Shown: positions 9,755-19,257, numbered from the stretch's first letter. The stretch: DNA of 56,299 bases from Bacillota bacterium (GCA_025210655.1 JAOARG010000060.1:1-56299), one strand, 5' to 3'. The notes: generated from the sequence alone by a model not told the origin. Translations and numbers: made by a program.

Positions 9755-10479
9755 TTTACATCACTCCTAATGATTACATCTTGAATATTACTAAAATTTT
9801 TATCTAACTCCTCATACATTTTGCTGCTTTTTAACTTAAAGAACTTAACAAATTTTGATTTTATATCTTCATCATTCTTTGAATACCAAAATGGATGAGT
9901 CAATATTTGAAATTTATCATACTGATCTTTTTCAATTAATCTAATTACATCTTCACGCCATTTCATTCTCGAATCAGAAACATACTTAATTGCCTCGAAA
10001 TATTTTTTAGAGTACGAGTTAACTACATTTTCAAACTCAATATTCCTTTCAAGTATCATTTTAGAAGGTCTATGCATTGAAATTGATTCTACTGGATTGC
10101 CCAATATATTACTTAAAATATCAATTTCATATTTAATTTTTTCTTTAATATCTTCTATTGAGTCACAAACATAAGCTTCTTCATCATAATGTAAACCTAT
10201 TTCATGACCAAGGCTTTGTAATTTAAGTATGCTGTCCTTAGATTTCTTTGAAAATACATTGTAAAAATTTGAAGTTAGTAAAACAAAATATGTCGACGAA
10301 ATTCCAATTTCATTTTCTATTTTAGCCATTTCTAAGGCTTTTTCTAAATCAAAATCAACATCATGCCTCATAACAACACCTTTGTCAACTGAATCAATAT
10401 TGTTATAAGAAACTATTTCATAACCTTTTTCCTTTAACAATTTTACTAAATTTTTATAGCTTTCAAATGTGAACTCCAT
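9748..10479 (-). CDS. polysaccharide deacetylase-like protein
   Basis: A 243-residue protein of the NodB/polysaccharide deacetylase superfamily. [20 protein letters not shown] gives the metal-binding Asp-Asp region, [14 protein letters not shown] the His motif, and [12 protein letters not shown] the C-terminal His. No signal peptide or membrane segment is seen, so it probably acts in the cytoplasm on a nucleotide- or lipid-linked sugar. A deacetylase directly before an LpxD-like N-acyltransferase suggests that an N-acetyl group is replaced by a longer acyl group, but this is inference. It lies 11 bases downstream of wbpA. Confidence 0.75.
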   Translation of the reverse strand: MEFTFESYKNLVKLLKEKGYEIVSYNNIDSVDKGVVMRHDVDFDLEKALEMAKIENEIGISSTYFVLLTSNFYNVFSKKSKDSILKLQSLGHEIGLHYDEEAYVCDSIEDIKEKIKYEIDILSNILGNPVESISMHRPSKMILERNIEFENVVNSYSKKYFEAIKYVSDSRMKWREDVIRLIEKDQYDKFQILTHPFWYSKNDEDIKSKFVKFFKLKSSKMYEELDKNFSNIQDVIIRSDVKW

Positions 10480-10490
10480 TAACTCACCCT

Positions 10491-11810
10491 CTAAAGTAAC
10501 TCTATTTTTTCTCTATCAGATATATTCTTCATTGCATTCTTAGTATCAAAAATAACCTTCGAACTTTTCTCAACCATATCATAATCTACATCTTTATGAG
10601 CAGTTGTTATAACCACTAAATCAAACTCTGAAATAATATCTGAACTGATTTTATCTAGTCCCACTTTTACTTCTCCAGAGTATTTATACTCACTAACATG
10701 AGGATCATAAAATGTAACTTCAGCACCTTCTAACTCAAAGTGTTTAATAACTTCTAGGGCAGGACTTTCTCTATAATCATCTATATCTTGCTTATATGCA
10801 ACACCCAATATTAATACCTTTGATCCGTTTAACGCTTTCTTAAATCTATTAAGAATCTTACTACTTCTTTCAACCACATAAGCAGGCATACTATCGTTTA
10901 TTATTCCTGAAGTTTCAATCAACTGCGTATGATAATTAAACTCTCTAGCTTTCCAACTTAAATAATAAGGGTCAAGTGGTATACAATGTCCACCTACTCC
11001 AGGTCCCGGATAAAAAGCTTTAAAACCATATGGCTTTGTACTTGCAGCATCAATTACTTCCCAAACATCTATCCCCATTTTATTACATATAATTGCCATT
11101 TCATTAACTAAAGCAATATTAATATTTCTATACGTGTTTTCTAATATTTTTTCCATTTCAGCAATCTTTGGAGAAGATGCTTCAAAAACATCACCATCGA
11201 GGACATTTCTATACATTGCTGCTACAACTTCCGTTGCTTCTTTTCCTACACCACCAACCACTTTTGGTGTATTTTTAGTCTTGTATACTAAATTACCTGG
11301 ATCAACTCTTTCTGGAGAAAATGCTAGATAAAAATCTTCACCACATTTTAGACCTGAACCTTCTTCTAATAGTGGCATCAAAAGTTCTTCAGTTGTTCCA
11401 GGATATGTTGTGCTCTCAAGAACCACAATTGATCCTTTTTTTAGATGTTTTGCAACTTCAATTGTCGATTCTCTAACATAACTAATATCAGGTTGTTGAA
11501 ATTCGTCCAGTGGAGTTGGGACACAAATCGCAATAAAATCTGCCTCTGCAACTACTGAAAAATCTGTAGTTGCAGACATCATACCTTCATCAACTATTTT
11601 TTTCAAATCCGAATCTACAACATCTCCTATATAATTCTGCCCTAAATTAACCATGTTTACTTTTTCATCTTGTATATCAAAACCTATAGTTTTGTAGCCT
11701 ACTTTTGCTTTTTCAACGGCTAGTGGTAAACCAACATATCCCAATCCTATAACAGCAACTTTAAGTGTCTTATTTTCAATCTTTCTTAATAAATTTTCTC
11801 TAATACTCAT
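10491..11810 (-). CDS. wbpA: UDP-GlcNAc 6-dehydrogenase (WbpA-like)
   Basis: A 439-residue nucleotide-sugar dehydrogenase. KVAVIGLGYVGLPLAVEKAK binds NAD, VVLESTTYPGTTEELLMPLL is the linker region, ENTYRNINIALVNEMAIICN carries the substrate loop, and GPGVGGHCIPLDPYYLSWKA holds the catalytic Cys. The family oxidises UDP-GlcNAc (or UDP-ManNAc) to the uronic acid. The WbpB/D/E-like genes downstream favour UDP-GlcNAc as the substrate. A WecC-type UDP-ManNAc dehydrogenase is the alternative, but no epimerase gene accompanies it here. Confidence 0.9.
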   Translation of the reverse strand: MSIRENLLRKIENKTLKVAVIGLGYVGLPLAVEKAKVGYKTIGFDIQDEKVNMVNLGQNYIGDVVDSDLKKIVDEGMMSATTDFSVVAEADFIAICVPTPLDEFQQPDISYVRESTIEVAKHLKKGSIVVLESTTYPGTTEELLMPLLEEGSGLKCGEDFYLAFSPERVDPGNLVYKTKNTPKVVGGVGKEATEVVAAMYRNVLDGDVFEASSPKIAEMEKILENTYRNINIALVNEMAIICNKMGIDVWEVIDAASTKPYGFKAFYPGPGVGGHCIPLDPYYLSWKAREFNYHTQLIETSGIINDSMPAYVVERSSKILNRFKKALNGSKVLILGVAYKQDIDDYRESPALEVIKHFELEGAEVTFYDPHVSEYKYSGEVKVGLDKISSDIISEFDLVVITTAHKDVDYDMVEKSSKVIFDTKNAMKNISDREKIELL

Positions 11811-11812
11811 AA

Positions 11813-13057
11813 TTATCCCCCTAGTGTGTTATTAACAACATCATTTAATTTTTCTGTTAAAACTTCATAATCATATTCTTGTGAAACTTTTAATACCCTA
11901 TTACAATATTCGTCATAGTCATATTTTTTCATATTGTAAAACTTTTGAATTCCTTCATGCAAATTTTTTTCCAATGTCATACCACAATTATATTTTTCCA
12001 AAACATCATATCCACATACTAGACTAGATATTATAGGTTTACCTGATGCTAGGTAATCTAATAATTTTCTTGGACTTATTCCATATTTATACATGTCTAG
12101 TTTCTCACCAGTAATGATATTTAAATCTGATTGACTCAGGATATAAGGTATAAATTTTTTATCTATCCTACCCTTAAGGTAAACACTCTCTAGATCATAT
12201 TTCAACACATCATCTTTAATCTTGTCAAAATAATTCCCGCTACCATATATATAGAACTTAATATCTTTATATTCCTTTAATTTTACAGCTGCATCTATTA
12301 TTTGATCTATGGCATTGGCCTTTCCTATAGAGCCTACATAAATCACTTTAAAACAACTGTCATCATTCAAATCATCATCTTCCAATTTAAACTTCTTAAG
12401 ATTATAGATATACTTATCCAATTCAATTCCATTATTAATATAATTAACTTTTGATAGTGGAATTGCTTCAACCCATTTTTTTTCCTCAATATAATCTTTT
12501 CCGCCTTCAAAAGAAAAAATAATAGAATCAGATTTCTTATATATCCATTTCTCTACGCCATATAGTACTCTAGAAATCATACTTCCCTTTTTGAGAAATC
12601 CAAACTGAACCAAAGCTTCTGGCCACAAATCCTTTATTTCGACAATACATTTACACTTATATTTCTTAGCCATTATAAGACCTGCTATACAAGTTAAGGG
12701 ATGAACCGATGAAGCAATAATCACATCAGGTCGCCCAAATAGTTTTACAAACTTTTTCCTGTTCTTTATTATTCCAAAAAAATAATCAAACATGTTCAGT
12801 ACTCTTTTAAAACCATTTTCATAATAACTCCTAGTTTTAATCGCTACATACGTTCCATCTTCAGTATTTTCGACAATAAATTTTTCCTTACCTTCAATAA
12901 GATTCATATTTCTTCTATGAAGCTCACTTGAAAAAAACAAAGTTGATTTCCAACCATAATTTTTTAAGTACTTTGCAAAACAATTATGTCTATAACCATC
13001 CTCAACAGAAGGTGGTTTTATATAATGATCCATCATCCATATATTTTTAGTTTCCAC
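11813..13057 (-). CDS. glycosyltransferase family 4
   Basis: This protein of about 414 residues has a GT-B fold. The N-terminal half contains PDVIIASSVHPLTCIAGLIM and CIVEIKDLWPEAL, typical of WbuB-like GT4 enzymes; the C-terminal half has KVIYVGSIGKANAIDQIIDA and YGISPRKLLDYLASGKPII for nucleotide-sugar binding. It is expected to add one sugar to a lipid-linked intermediate on the inner face of the membrane. The start is uncertain: GTG at 13055-13057 lies ten bases from AGAAGG, and another GTG is nine bases upstream. Its 5' end overlaps the aldolase gene. Donor and acceptor cannot be read from sequence. Confidence 0.85.
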   Translation of the reverse strand: METKNIWMMDHYIKPPSVEDGYRHNCFAKYLKNYGWKSTLFFSSELHRRNMNLIEGKEKFIVENTEDGTYVAIKTRSYYENGFKRVLNMFDYFFGIIKNRKKFVKLFGRPDVIIASSVHPLTCIAGLIMAKKYKCKCIVEIKDLWPEALVQFGFLKKGSMISRVLYGVEKWIYKKSDSIIFSFEGGKDYIEEKKWVEAIPLSKVNYINNGIELDKYIYNLKKFKLEDDDLNDDSCFKVIYVGSIGKANAIDQIIDAAVKLKEYKDIKFYIYGSGNYFDKIKDDVLKYDLESVYLKGRIDKKFIPYILSQSDLNIITGEKLDMYKYGISPRKLLDYLASGKPIISSLVCGYDVLEKYNCGMTLEKNLHEGIQKFYNMKKYDYDEYCNRVLKVSQEYDYEVLTEKLNDVVNNTLGG

Positions 13058-13871
13058 TACATTCACGCCTTCTTTTAACTATTCCTCTAACAATATCAAC
13101 TAATTCCAATCTATTTTTTTCAAATTCAGCTTCGCTCCAGGAAACAAGAGATCTCTCATATTTTCTGATTTTCTCTATTTCTTCCTTAAATACAGATACA
13201 TCATCATCATTTTTACTATTATAAAAACTCCTTGATAAAATAACCATTTTTGAACCTAAGCGATAATGTTCAGCTATTATCTTTTCAGCAGATAAATCAC
13301 CATTACCAAGTTTGGCAATACCTCCAAAGCCGCATTTTATTCCTTTTTTCCTTACTTTACATAACAAATACTCAACGATACCCCCGCTTAAAGTTTCAAA
13401 CATAAAATCAACTCCTAAGGAAAGGTGCAAATCATTAAGACCTATATGTATTTCATCAATACCTTCTATTTCTAATATTTCATCAATTCTAACTAAAGCT
13501 TCTGATGTTTCTAAAAGCAAACATATTTTAGTTCTCTTATCTACAATATCAACAAATTTCCTTACCTCTTTAGCACTTTTAAACATAGGTAGCATTATTA
13601 TATCCGCTCCACAGGAAATAACTTTTTCAATTTCTCCCTTCGACTCACAATTCATTGGATTTACTCTAACCATAAGTTCAGAAGCGTTGACAACTCTTCT
13701 AACATTTTTAATATCCTCAAAAGAGTGATTAGATTTAACAGTATCTAGATGACCTTGTCTTTCTTCCTTTCCTAATGTTTCCATATCAATAAAAATTCTA
13801 TTAACTCCTGCATTTTCAGCTTCTCTTGCTACTAAAACATCATTAGTAATCATCATCAATTCAAGTGCCAT
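13047..13871 (-). CDS. HpcH/HpaI-family aldolase or lyase
   Basis: A 274-residue TIM-barrel protein of the HpcH/HpaI and citrate-lyase-beta superfamily: NRIFIDMETLGKEERQGHLD near the N-terminus, ELMVRVNPMN, GADIIMLPMFKSAKEVRKFV and KICLLLETSEALVRID with the conserved metal-site Glu. Members cleave or form hydroxy-keto acids with pyruvate or acetyl-CoA. The ATG at 13869-13871 is chosen because GGAGGT lies eight bases upstream. Such an enzyme is unexpected inside a glycan operon. Together with the aminotransferase upstream it could make an unusual amino or keto acid to decorate the polymer; that role is inference. Confidence 0.75.
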   Translation of the reverse strand: MALELMMITNDVLVAREAENAGVNRIFIDMETLGKEERQGHLDTVKSNHSFEDIKNVRRVVNASELMVRVNPMNCESKGEIEKVISCGADIIMLPMFKSAKEVRKFVDIVDKRTKICLLLETSEALVRIDEILEIEGIDEIHIGLNDLHLSLGVDFMFETLSGGIVEYLLCKVRKKGIKCGFGGIAKLGNGDLSAEKIIAEHYRLGSKMVILSRSFYNSKNDDDVSVFKEEIEKIRKYERSLVSWSEAEFEKNRLELVDIVRGIVKRRRECSGN

Positions 13872-13889
13872 ATCCACTACCTCCATATT

Positions 13890-14801
13890 TTAATAAACAG
13901 GTGTAATCCATTTTGAGTAATTCAAATTATCACCTCTTATTACTTCAAAATATAGTCTTTGAAGCTCCTTCGTAATTTGTCCTACTTCCTCATTTCCAAT
14001 TTCATAGTTATCAACATTAGAAACAGACATAATCTCCATTGCACTACCACAAAGGAAAATTTCATCCGCGATATAAAGTTCTGTTCTATCAACATCCCTC
14101 TCTGTCACAATCATATTTAATTCTTCTTTTGCTAGTTTAATTACTGTATCCCTTGTAATACTTTCTAATATTGAAGATGTTATGCTAGGAGTTATAAGTT
14201 CATTATCTCTAATTAAAAACAAACATGATCCCGGAGCTTCTGCAACTTTACCTGCATTATTCATTATTATCGCTGTATCATATCCATTTTCTAAGGCTTC
14301 CATATGAGCTAATCTACTATTTAAGTAATTAGCCCCTACTTTTATTCTAGGTGAGAGTGATCTATCACTTATTCTTTCCCAAGAACTGATGCAACATTTC
14401 AATGATTTTTTATCATAAGATCTTTTCCTTGCAATAGGAGCAATAAACATTCCTGTAGGACCAGTAGAACTCCAACTTCCAAATCCATCTAAAAACACTG
14501 TTTGCCTAACTGCTATGTCTTCTTTGTAATCATTAGCCTTTATAATATCAAAGAATCCTTTCTTCATATCTTCAATAGTATAATCACACTCTAATTTTAA
14601 TAATTTTATAGAATTGGCTAATCTATCAAAATGGTCATCTAGTCTAAATGCATATAGCTGCTTTTCATCTTGATTCCAATAACATCTTATTCCTTCAAAA
14701 ACATTTGCACCAAACTGACTTGTAGGTGAAAGTACATTAATTTTAGCATCCTTAACCGCCATTATTTCTCCATTAAGCCACATTTTCCTATTGTTATCCA
14801 T
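13890..14801 (-). CDS. class IV aminotransferase, branched-chain type
   Basis: A 303-residue fold-type IV PLP enzyme similar to branched-chain aminotransferase IlvE: MWLNGEIMAVKDAKINVLSP, FGANVFEGIRCYW, KVGANYLNSRLAHMEALENG with the PLP-binding Lys region earlier in the fold, and EIFLCGSAMEIMSVSNVD. The ATG at 14799-14801 follows GAAGGTG. IlvE-type enzymes interconvert Leu, Ile, Val and their keto acids; relatives act on D-amino acids or make aminodeoxychorismate products. Placement between the initiating sugar transferase and an aldolase indicates a dedicated role in modifying the glycan, not general amino acid metabolism. Substrate unknown. Confidence 0.8.
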   Translation of the reverse strand: MDNNRKMWLNGEIMAVKDAKINVLSPTSQFGANVFEGIRCYWNQDEKQLYAFRLDDHFDRLANSIKLLKLECDYTIEDMKKGFFDIIKANDYKEDIAVRQTVFLDGFGSWSSTGPTGMFIAPIARKRSYDKKSLKCCISSWERISDRSLSPRIKVGANYLNSRLAHMEALENGYDTAIIMNNAGKVAEAPGSCLFLIRDNELITPSITSSILESITRDTVIKLAKEELNMIVTERDVDRTELYIADEIFLCGSAMEIMSVSNVDNYEIGNEEVGQITKELQRLYFEVIRGDNLNYSKWITPVY

Positions 14802-14816
14802 TATAATCACCTTCTA

Positions 14817-15404
14817 TTATTTTTTATCATAACTTCCTTCCATCTTGACAACCTTCAAAACAGTAAGCATAAATATTTTTAAATCTAAACTAAAACTAAC
14901 ATTGTCTATGTAGTATTCATCATAAACAAATTTTTCATCCCAAGAAAGCTCATTTCTTCCGTTAATTTGCGCATAACCTGTAACACCTGGTTTCACTAAA
15001 AATCTCTTTTTGCCTTTTGCTGGATACTCATCATATACATATGGATGATACGTGACTGGAGGTCTCGGTCCTACAAAGCTCATATCACCTTTAATAATGT
15101 TAAAAAGCTGAGGCAATTCATCTAAACTAGTATTTCTTAAAAATTTCCCAACCTTAGTTACCCTAAAATCATTCTCATATGAATCTAAACCAGTGCCCAT
15201 TTTTTCTGCATTTTCAACCATTGTTCTAAACTTATATATACCAAAATGCTTACCATCTTTGCCAACTCTTTGCTGGACAAATATCACTTTCCCCCTAGAA
15301 GATATCTTGATACTCATTGCCACAAGTAGCATTATTGGAAATAATACCAGCAACATAAAAATGGCCAAAACTAAATCACATACCCTTTTTATTTTAAAAT
15401 ACAT
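14817..15404 (-). CDS. initiating sugar-phosphate transferase, PglC/WcaJ family
   Basis: A 195-residue monotopic phosphoglycosyl transferase. One hydrophobic segment (about 8-30) is followed by KFRTMVENAEKMGTG, SLDELPQLFNIIKGDMSFVG (the catalytic Asp-Glu) and GPRPPVTYHP. It transfers a sugar phosphate to undecaprenyl phosphate at the inner membrane face and so starts each repeat unit. The ATG at 15402-15404 (MYFKIKRVCD) has GGGAG upstream; a longer frame would overlap the regulator gene. At PglC size it lacks the extra N-terminal membrane segments of WcaJ. It is the first biosynthetic gene after the regulator. Confidence 0.9.
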   Translation of the reverse strand: MYFKIKRVCDLVLAIFMLLVLFPIMLLVAMSIKISSRGKVIFVQQRVGKDGKHFGIYKFRTMVENAEKMGTGLDSYENDFRVTKVGKFLRNTSLDELPQLFNIIKGDMSFVGPRPPVTYHPYVYDEYPAKGKKRFLVKPGVTGYAQINGRNELSWDEKFVYDEYYIDNVSFSLDLKIFMLTVLKVVKMEGSYDKK

Positions 15405-15423
15405 ATTATAACGCACTCCCTTA

Positions 15424-15933
15424 TCAAATATTATCAATAACTCCAACAATTTCAATATCATTGTATGAGAAATATTTATATTTTATATCTACAACAACAA
15501 CCGAATTATCTGGCAAATTGCTTATTTCATTTTTCCTAACCGCAACCAATCTCTCATCATTCATTTCAATAATCACTAATTTAACTATGTCTTTAAGCTC
15601 ATTTTCATCTAAAAGAATATACACCAACTCATTTTCCGACATTAGTTTTTTTATTAACTCACATATCATTATCTTTAAATCACTAGTAAAACCACAGTTT
15701 TCTTTTACATATTCCACCATTTTTTTAAATCTCTCTGACTCTCCTTTGGGAGTTATAGAATATACAACTTTATTTTGATTTTGCAAAAAAGTTTTTATGT
15801 AACCATTGCGCTTCATTTTTTTTAATAAATTGTTCACCTTTCCCAAAGATATACCTAGAACTTCTGATAATAATCTTTGACTGACTTCATTATTGCTTTC
15901 AATTTGCTCTAAAATTTGCAATTCTTTATCCAC
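15424..15933 (-). CDS. winged-helix regulator of the glycan operon
   Basis: A 169-residue protein with a MarR-like winged helix at about 1-70 (NNEVSQRLLSEVLGISLGKV, then ITPKGESERF). This resembles the small MarR-type regulators that head exopolysaccharide operons. The C-terminal 100 residues (about 75-169) are not recognised and may bind an effector. The start is GTG at 15931-15933 with AGGGG eight bases upstream. It is the first gene of the operon, 20 bases before the sugar transferase, and lies behind a good promoter with repeated motifs, so autoregulation is likely. Confidence 0.7.
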   Translation of the reverse strand: MDKELQILEQIESNNEVSQRLLSEVLGISLGKVNNLLKKMKRNGYIKTFLQNQNKVVYSITPKGESERFKKMVEYVKENCGFTSDLKIMICELIKKLMSENELVYILLDENELKDIVKLVIIEMNDERLVAVRKNEISNLPDNSVVVVDIKYKYFSYNDIEIVGVIDNI

Positions 15934-15951
15934 TTATTATTCCCCTAAAAT

Positions 15952-15982
15952 CATTCATTTTTCAACGCGTTCATTTTTTGAA
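15952..15982 (-). promoter_or_regulatory. repeated operator-like motif before the glycan operon
   Basis: Reading on the minus strand, TTCAAAAAATGAA and TTGAAAAATGAA stand side by side, joined by CGCG; each half is an imperfect palindrome. The pair lies between the promoter and the regulator start, a good place for autoregulation. Binding by the adjacent winged-helix protein is inferred. Confidence 0.45.
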
Positions 15983-15995
15983 CTCTATGCTTTAT

Positions 15996-16024
15996 ATTTT
16001 ATTTTATACATAAATAATTATCAA
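15996..16024 (-). promoter_or_regulatory. probable sigma-A promoter of the glycan operon
   Basis: On the minus strand TTGATA at 16024-16019 and TAAAAT at 16001-15996 are separated by 17 bases. This fits a housekeeping promoter about 65 bases upstream of the regulator start. Confidence 0.6.
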
Positions 16025-16091
16025 GTTAAATTTTTATTACTCCTCCAAGAAATTATTAGTTCAATTTCCATAATATCATTTATATATAACA

Positions 16092-16121
16092 AAAGTGGCA
16101 TAGGACAACCTACACCACTTT
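16092..16121 (-). terminator. terminator of the tetR-RND operon
   Basis: The stem AAAGTGG/CCACTTT continues, after a CA/CA interruption, as TAGG/CCTA around an ACAA loop, and on the minus strand is followed by TTTTGTTAT. It lies 40 bases after the RND pump stop codon. Confidence 0.8.
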
Positions 16122-16161
16122 ATCAAACTTTTAAAGAATATCTATTTCATAAGTATATAAT

Positions 16162-19100
16162 TTATTTTGATGCTAAAAATTTAACCATCTTCTTAACCAC
16201 TGAATCCTCCGACTCCACCAATAAATAAGCCGTCGGTATAACATACAATGTCAAAAAAGACGAAAGTATCATACCAAAAATTATTGAATAGGCCATAGGA
16301 GCCCAAAGATTTCCTCCTGTAATTCCCATTGGTATAAGACCGATAACTGTTGTAAGCATACCTATCATTATTGGTCTTAATCTTGTAGTAGACGCTTCTA
16401 CAATAGCTTCTTTTAATGTAGAAGTTTTGTCCCTCATGACTTCTATATAATCCAAAAGTACTATACCGTTGTTAACAACTACTCCCATAAGACTTATTGC
16501 TCCGAGTAAGGCCATAAATCCAATTGGGTATCCTGTAATCTTAAGTCCTACTATTACACCGATAAATGACAATGGAATAGTTCCCATTATAATTAACGGT
16601 TTTCTTAAATCTCCAAATTGTACAACTAATATTAGATATATAACTACAACTGCAATTATAGTAGGTACTACTAGGGATTTAAATGCATCTGTTCTATTTT
16701 CATTCTCTCCACCGAAGACCATCTTATATCCATTAGGTACTTCATAATCCTTCATTTTTTCTTGAACAACTTTCATTACTGCTGCTGTATTGTAACCTTC
16801 TTTTGGATACATACCTATGGTAATTGTTCTTTCTCCATTTCTACGAAGAATTTTATTTAAAGAGAACTTATTTTCAACAGTAGCTACTTCGCTTATGGAA
16901 ATATTCTCACCTGTTACTTGGGACGTAATAAATATTTCATCAAGTATGTTTTCTGTCTTCTTTGATTCTGTAGGAATCTGCATAAGGATCTTGTAATCGT
17001 CCTTATTGATATCCTTCTGCTTCAGTTTACTTACCTCAACTCCATTTATAGCCATCCTGACTGTCTTAGCTATATCGTAGTTTGTTATTCCCATCATATT
17101 GGCTTTTTCTTCATTTACATTAAGAACCATCTTGTATGAATCAAAACCATAATCATCCTGAACGTTTTTACCCTCAGGAATTGAATCAAGAATATTTTTT
17201 ATTTTTTCAGCTTCTGTTTTAAGTGTATCTATATCCGAGCCTGTTACCCTTATCTGAATAGGAAGTCCAACCGGTTCTGCAAGTTCTAATTGTTTAAGTT
17301 CTATTCTGGCACCCAAAATATTACTGTCAAGTTCATTTTGTATCCTCTTCATTTCGGCTACCTTGCCATTAACGACAAACTGAGCCTCATTTGTCGCCTG
17401 ATTGTTAGGCATAAAACTTGGGAAAAACTTGTAGACCCCGTCTCCAACCTTAACCATATAGGATTCTACAGTCTCATCTTCCAATAGATATTCTTCTATC
17501 TGACCGACAATATGCTCTGTATTCTCTACTATAGAACCATCCTTAACAGTAACATCAATAATATATTGTTCCCTTTCAACAAACGGGAATAACTGAACAC
17601 CTAAAGAAGGCACTAATAAACCAGACAAGAGAAGAGCCACTAAGGCTACAGCAACAACAGCTTTAGGTTTATTAAGAACTCTAGACAAGCTGTCATGATA
17701 CCAGTTCATAAACCTTCCGGCCCTTTCCTCTAATTTAAAAACAGACTTAATACTATTGACAATTTTATAATTCGACTTTTTCTTTTCCTTAACCCTTAGG
17801 AATGAATAGCCAAGTGCAGGAATCAAAGTAACCGATGCTATATAAGATAATACCAATGCAACAGACACCAGTATAGGAAGCATCCTAACAAACTTTCCAG
17901 CTACCCCTTTCATCATAGCAAGTGGAAGGAATGAAGCTATTGTTGTAAGAGTAGAAGTAAGTATAGCAATTTTTACTTCCTCCACACCTTTTACACAAGC
18001 GCTATCCCTATCTTCTCCCCTTGATAAGTGTAAATACATACTGTCATTAGAAACAATTCCATTGGCTACTAAAAGACTTAGGGATATAATTAAGGATGCA
18101 ATCGACACCTGATGTAATTGTACCCCCATTACTTTCATAATCAGGAATGTTGTCATAATAATTAAAGGAATTGATGAAGACACTATAAGGGCACTTCTTA
18201 TTCCCATGGAAATAAGAACAACTATAAATACTAAGGCAATCGCCATTAATAGATTACTTTCAAACGACTTGATTGCAATATTTACATATTCTCCTTGATC
18301 TGTAATAGTACTAACATTTACTCCATCAGGAAGAGTATTTTTATAGCTTTCTACTTCTTTTCTAATATTTCTTGCAGTTTTAACCATATTTTGGCCATCT
18401 ACATATTTAACTGCAACCAAGATACTTTTTTCACCGTTAGAATTTAGAAATATGTTTTTCTTTTCTAAAGCTTTTTCAACAGAGGCTACATCTTTAAGTC
18501 TTATGGTATTTCCCATATCAGACATACCTACTATTGTATTCTTAAGCTCATCAATGGATTTATATTCACCTGTGATTTGTAACGGAACCTTAATTTTACC
18601 AAGTTCCAGATTACCACCTGGAATATTTATATTTCTGGCAGCTATATATTTTCCAATCATTTCTGCCGATATGTCAAACTGCTTAAGTTTAGTCATATCA
18701 AGATTAATCTGTATTTCATCCTTAACTTCACCGTCTACATCAACACCTGCAACACCATCAACATCTTCGATAATCTTTTCCAGTTCACTTCCATACTCAT
18801 CAAGAACCTCATAGGAATAATCCCTACTGCTTATTGTAATAAACATACCATAAGTTTCAGTAAGGTCTGTATCCACTTCAGGCTCCCATGCATCACTTGG
18901 AAAATCAACCTTGACCTTGTCTACATCGTCCTTGACTTCATCCCAGACCTTATTAATTTTGGAATCACTAAGGTCCTTAAGTGTAATCTTCATTACTCCA
19001 ACACTGTCCATAGAAAATGTTTCAAGTGTCTTAATCTCTGCAATCTCCTTAATTTTATCTTCTAAGGGCTTCACAATTAATTTTTCAACATCTTCAGGAC

Positions 19101-19257
19101 TTGCTCCAGGATATATACACTTTACAGTCGCAACAGGAGCTACTACATTGGGATTTTCCTGCCTTTCCATATCATCATATACAAGTATTCCACCTAATAA
19201 TAAAACCGAGCAGATAAGTATTACAATACTTCTATGATGAACACTCCAGTTAATCAT
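16162..19257 (-). CDS. RND-family efflux transporter (first system)
   Basis: This 1031-residue protein has the RND plan: a first membrane segment near 10-30, a large external loop with YPGASPEDVEKLIVKPLEDK, segments 2-6 around 335-480, a second loop, and segments 8-12 around 865-1020 (GLKITGYPIGFMALLGAISL). These pumps use the proton gradient to export drugs or lipids. In the fourth segment LLVANGIVSND stands where AcrB has LLVDDAIVVVE, so both proton-relay Asp positions are replaced (Ala, Asn), and the Lys position of segment 10 is Asn (VVVNNGIVLLD). The start overlaps the adaptor stop (TAATG). Substrate unknown. Confidence 0.93.
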   Translation of the reverse strand: MINWSVHHRSIVILICSVLLLGGILVYDDMERQENPNVVAPVATVKCIYPGASPEDVEKLIVKPLEDKIKEIAEIKTLETFSMDSVGVMKITLKDLSDSKINKVWDEVKDDVDKVKVDFPSDAWEPEVDTDLTETYGMFITISSRDYSYEVLDEYGSELEKIIEDVDGVAGVDVDGEVKDEIQINLDMTKLKQFDISAEMIGKYIAARNINIPGGNLELGKIKVPLQITGEYKSIDELKNTIVGMSDMGNTIRLKDVASVEKALEKKNIFLNSNGEKSILVAVKYVDGQNMVKTARNIRKEVESYKNTLPDGVNVSTITDQGEYVNIAIKSFESNLLMAIALVFIVVLISMGIRSALIVSSSIPLIIMTTFLIMKVMGVQLHQVSIASLIISLSLLVANGIVSNDSMYLHLSRGEDRDSACVKGVEEVKIAILTSTLTTIASFLPLAMMKGVAGKFVRMLPILVSVALVLSYIASVTLIPALGYSFLRVKEKKKSNYKIVNSIKSVFKLEERAGRFMNWYHDSLSRVLNKPKAVVAVALVALLLSGLLVPSLGVQLFPFVEREQYIIDVTVKDGSIVENTEHIVGQIEEYLLEDETVESYMVKVGDGVYKFFPSFMPNNQATNEAQFVVNGKVAEMKRIQNELDSNILGARIELKQLELAEPVGLPIQIRVTGSDIDTLKTEAEKIKNILDSIPEGKNVQDDYGFDSYKMVLNVNEEKANMMGITNYDIAKTVRMAINGVEVSKLKQKDINKDDYKILMQIPTESKKTENILDEIFITSQVTGENISISEVATVENKFSLNKILRRNGERTITIGMYPKEGYNTAAVMKVVQEKMKDYEVPNGYKMVFGGENENRTDAFKSLVVPTIIAVVVIYLILVVQFGDLRKPLIIMGTIPLSFIGVIVGLKITGYPIGFMALLGAISLMGVVVNNGIVLLDYIEVMRDKTSTLKEAIVEASTTRLRPIMIGMLTTVIGLIPMGITGGNLWAPMAYSIIFGMILSSFLTLYVIPTAYLLVESEDSVVKKMVKFLASK

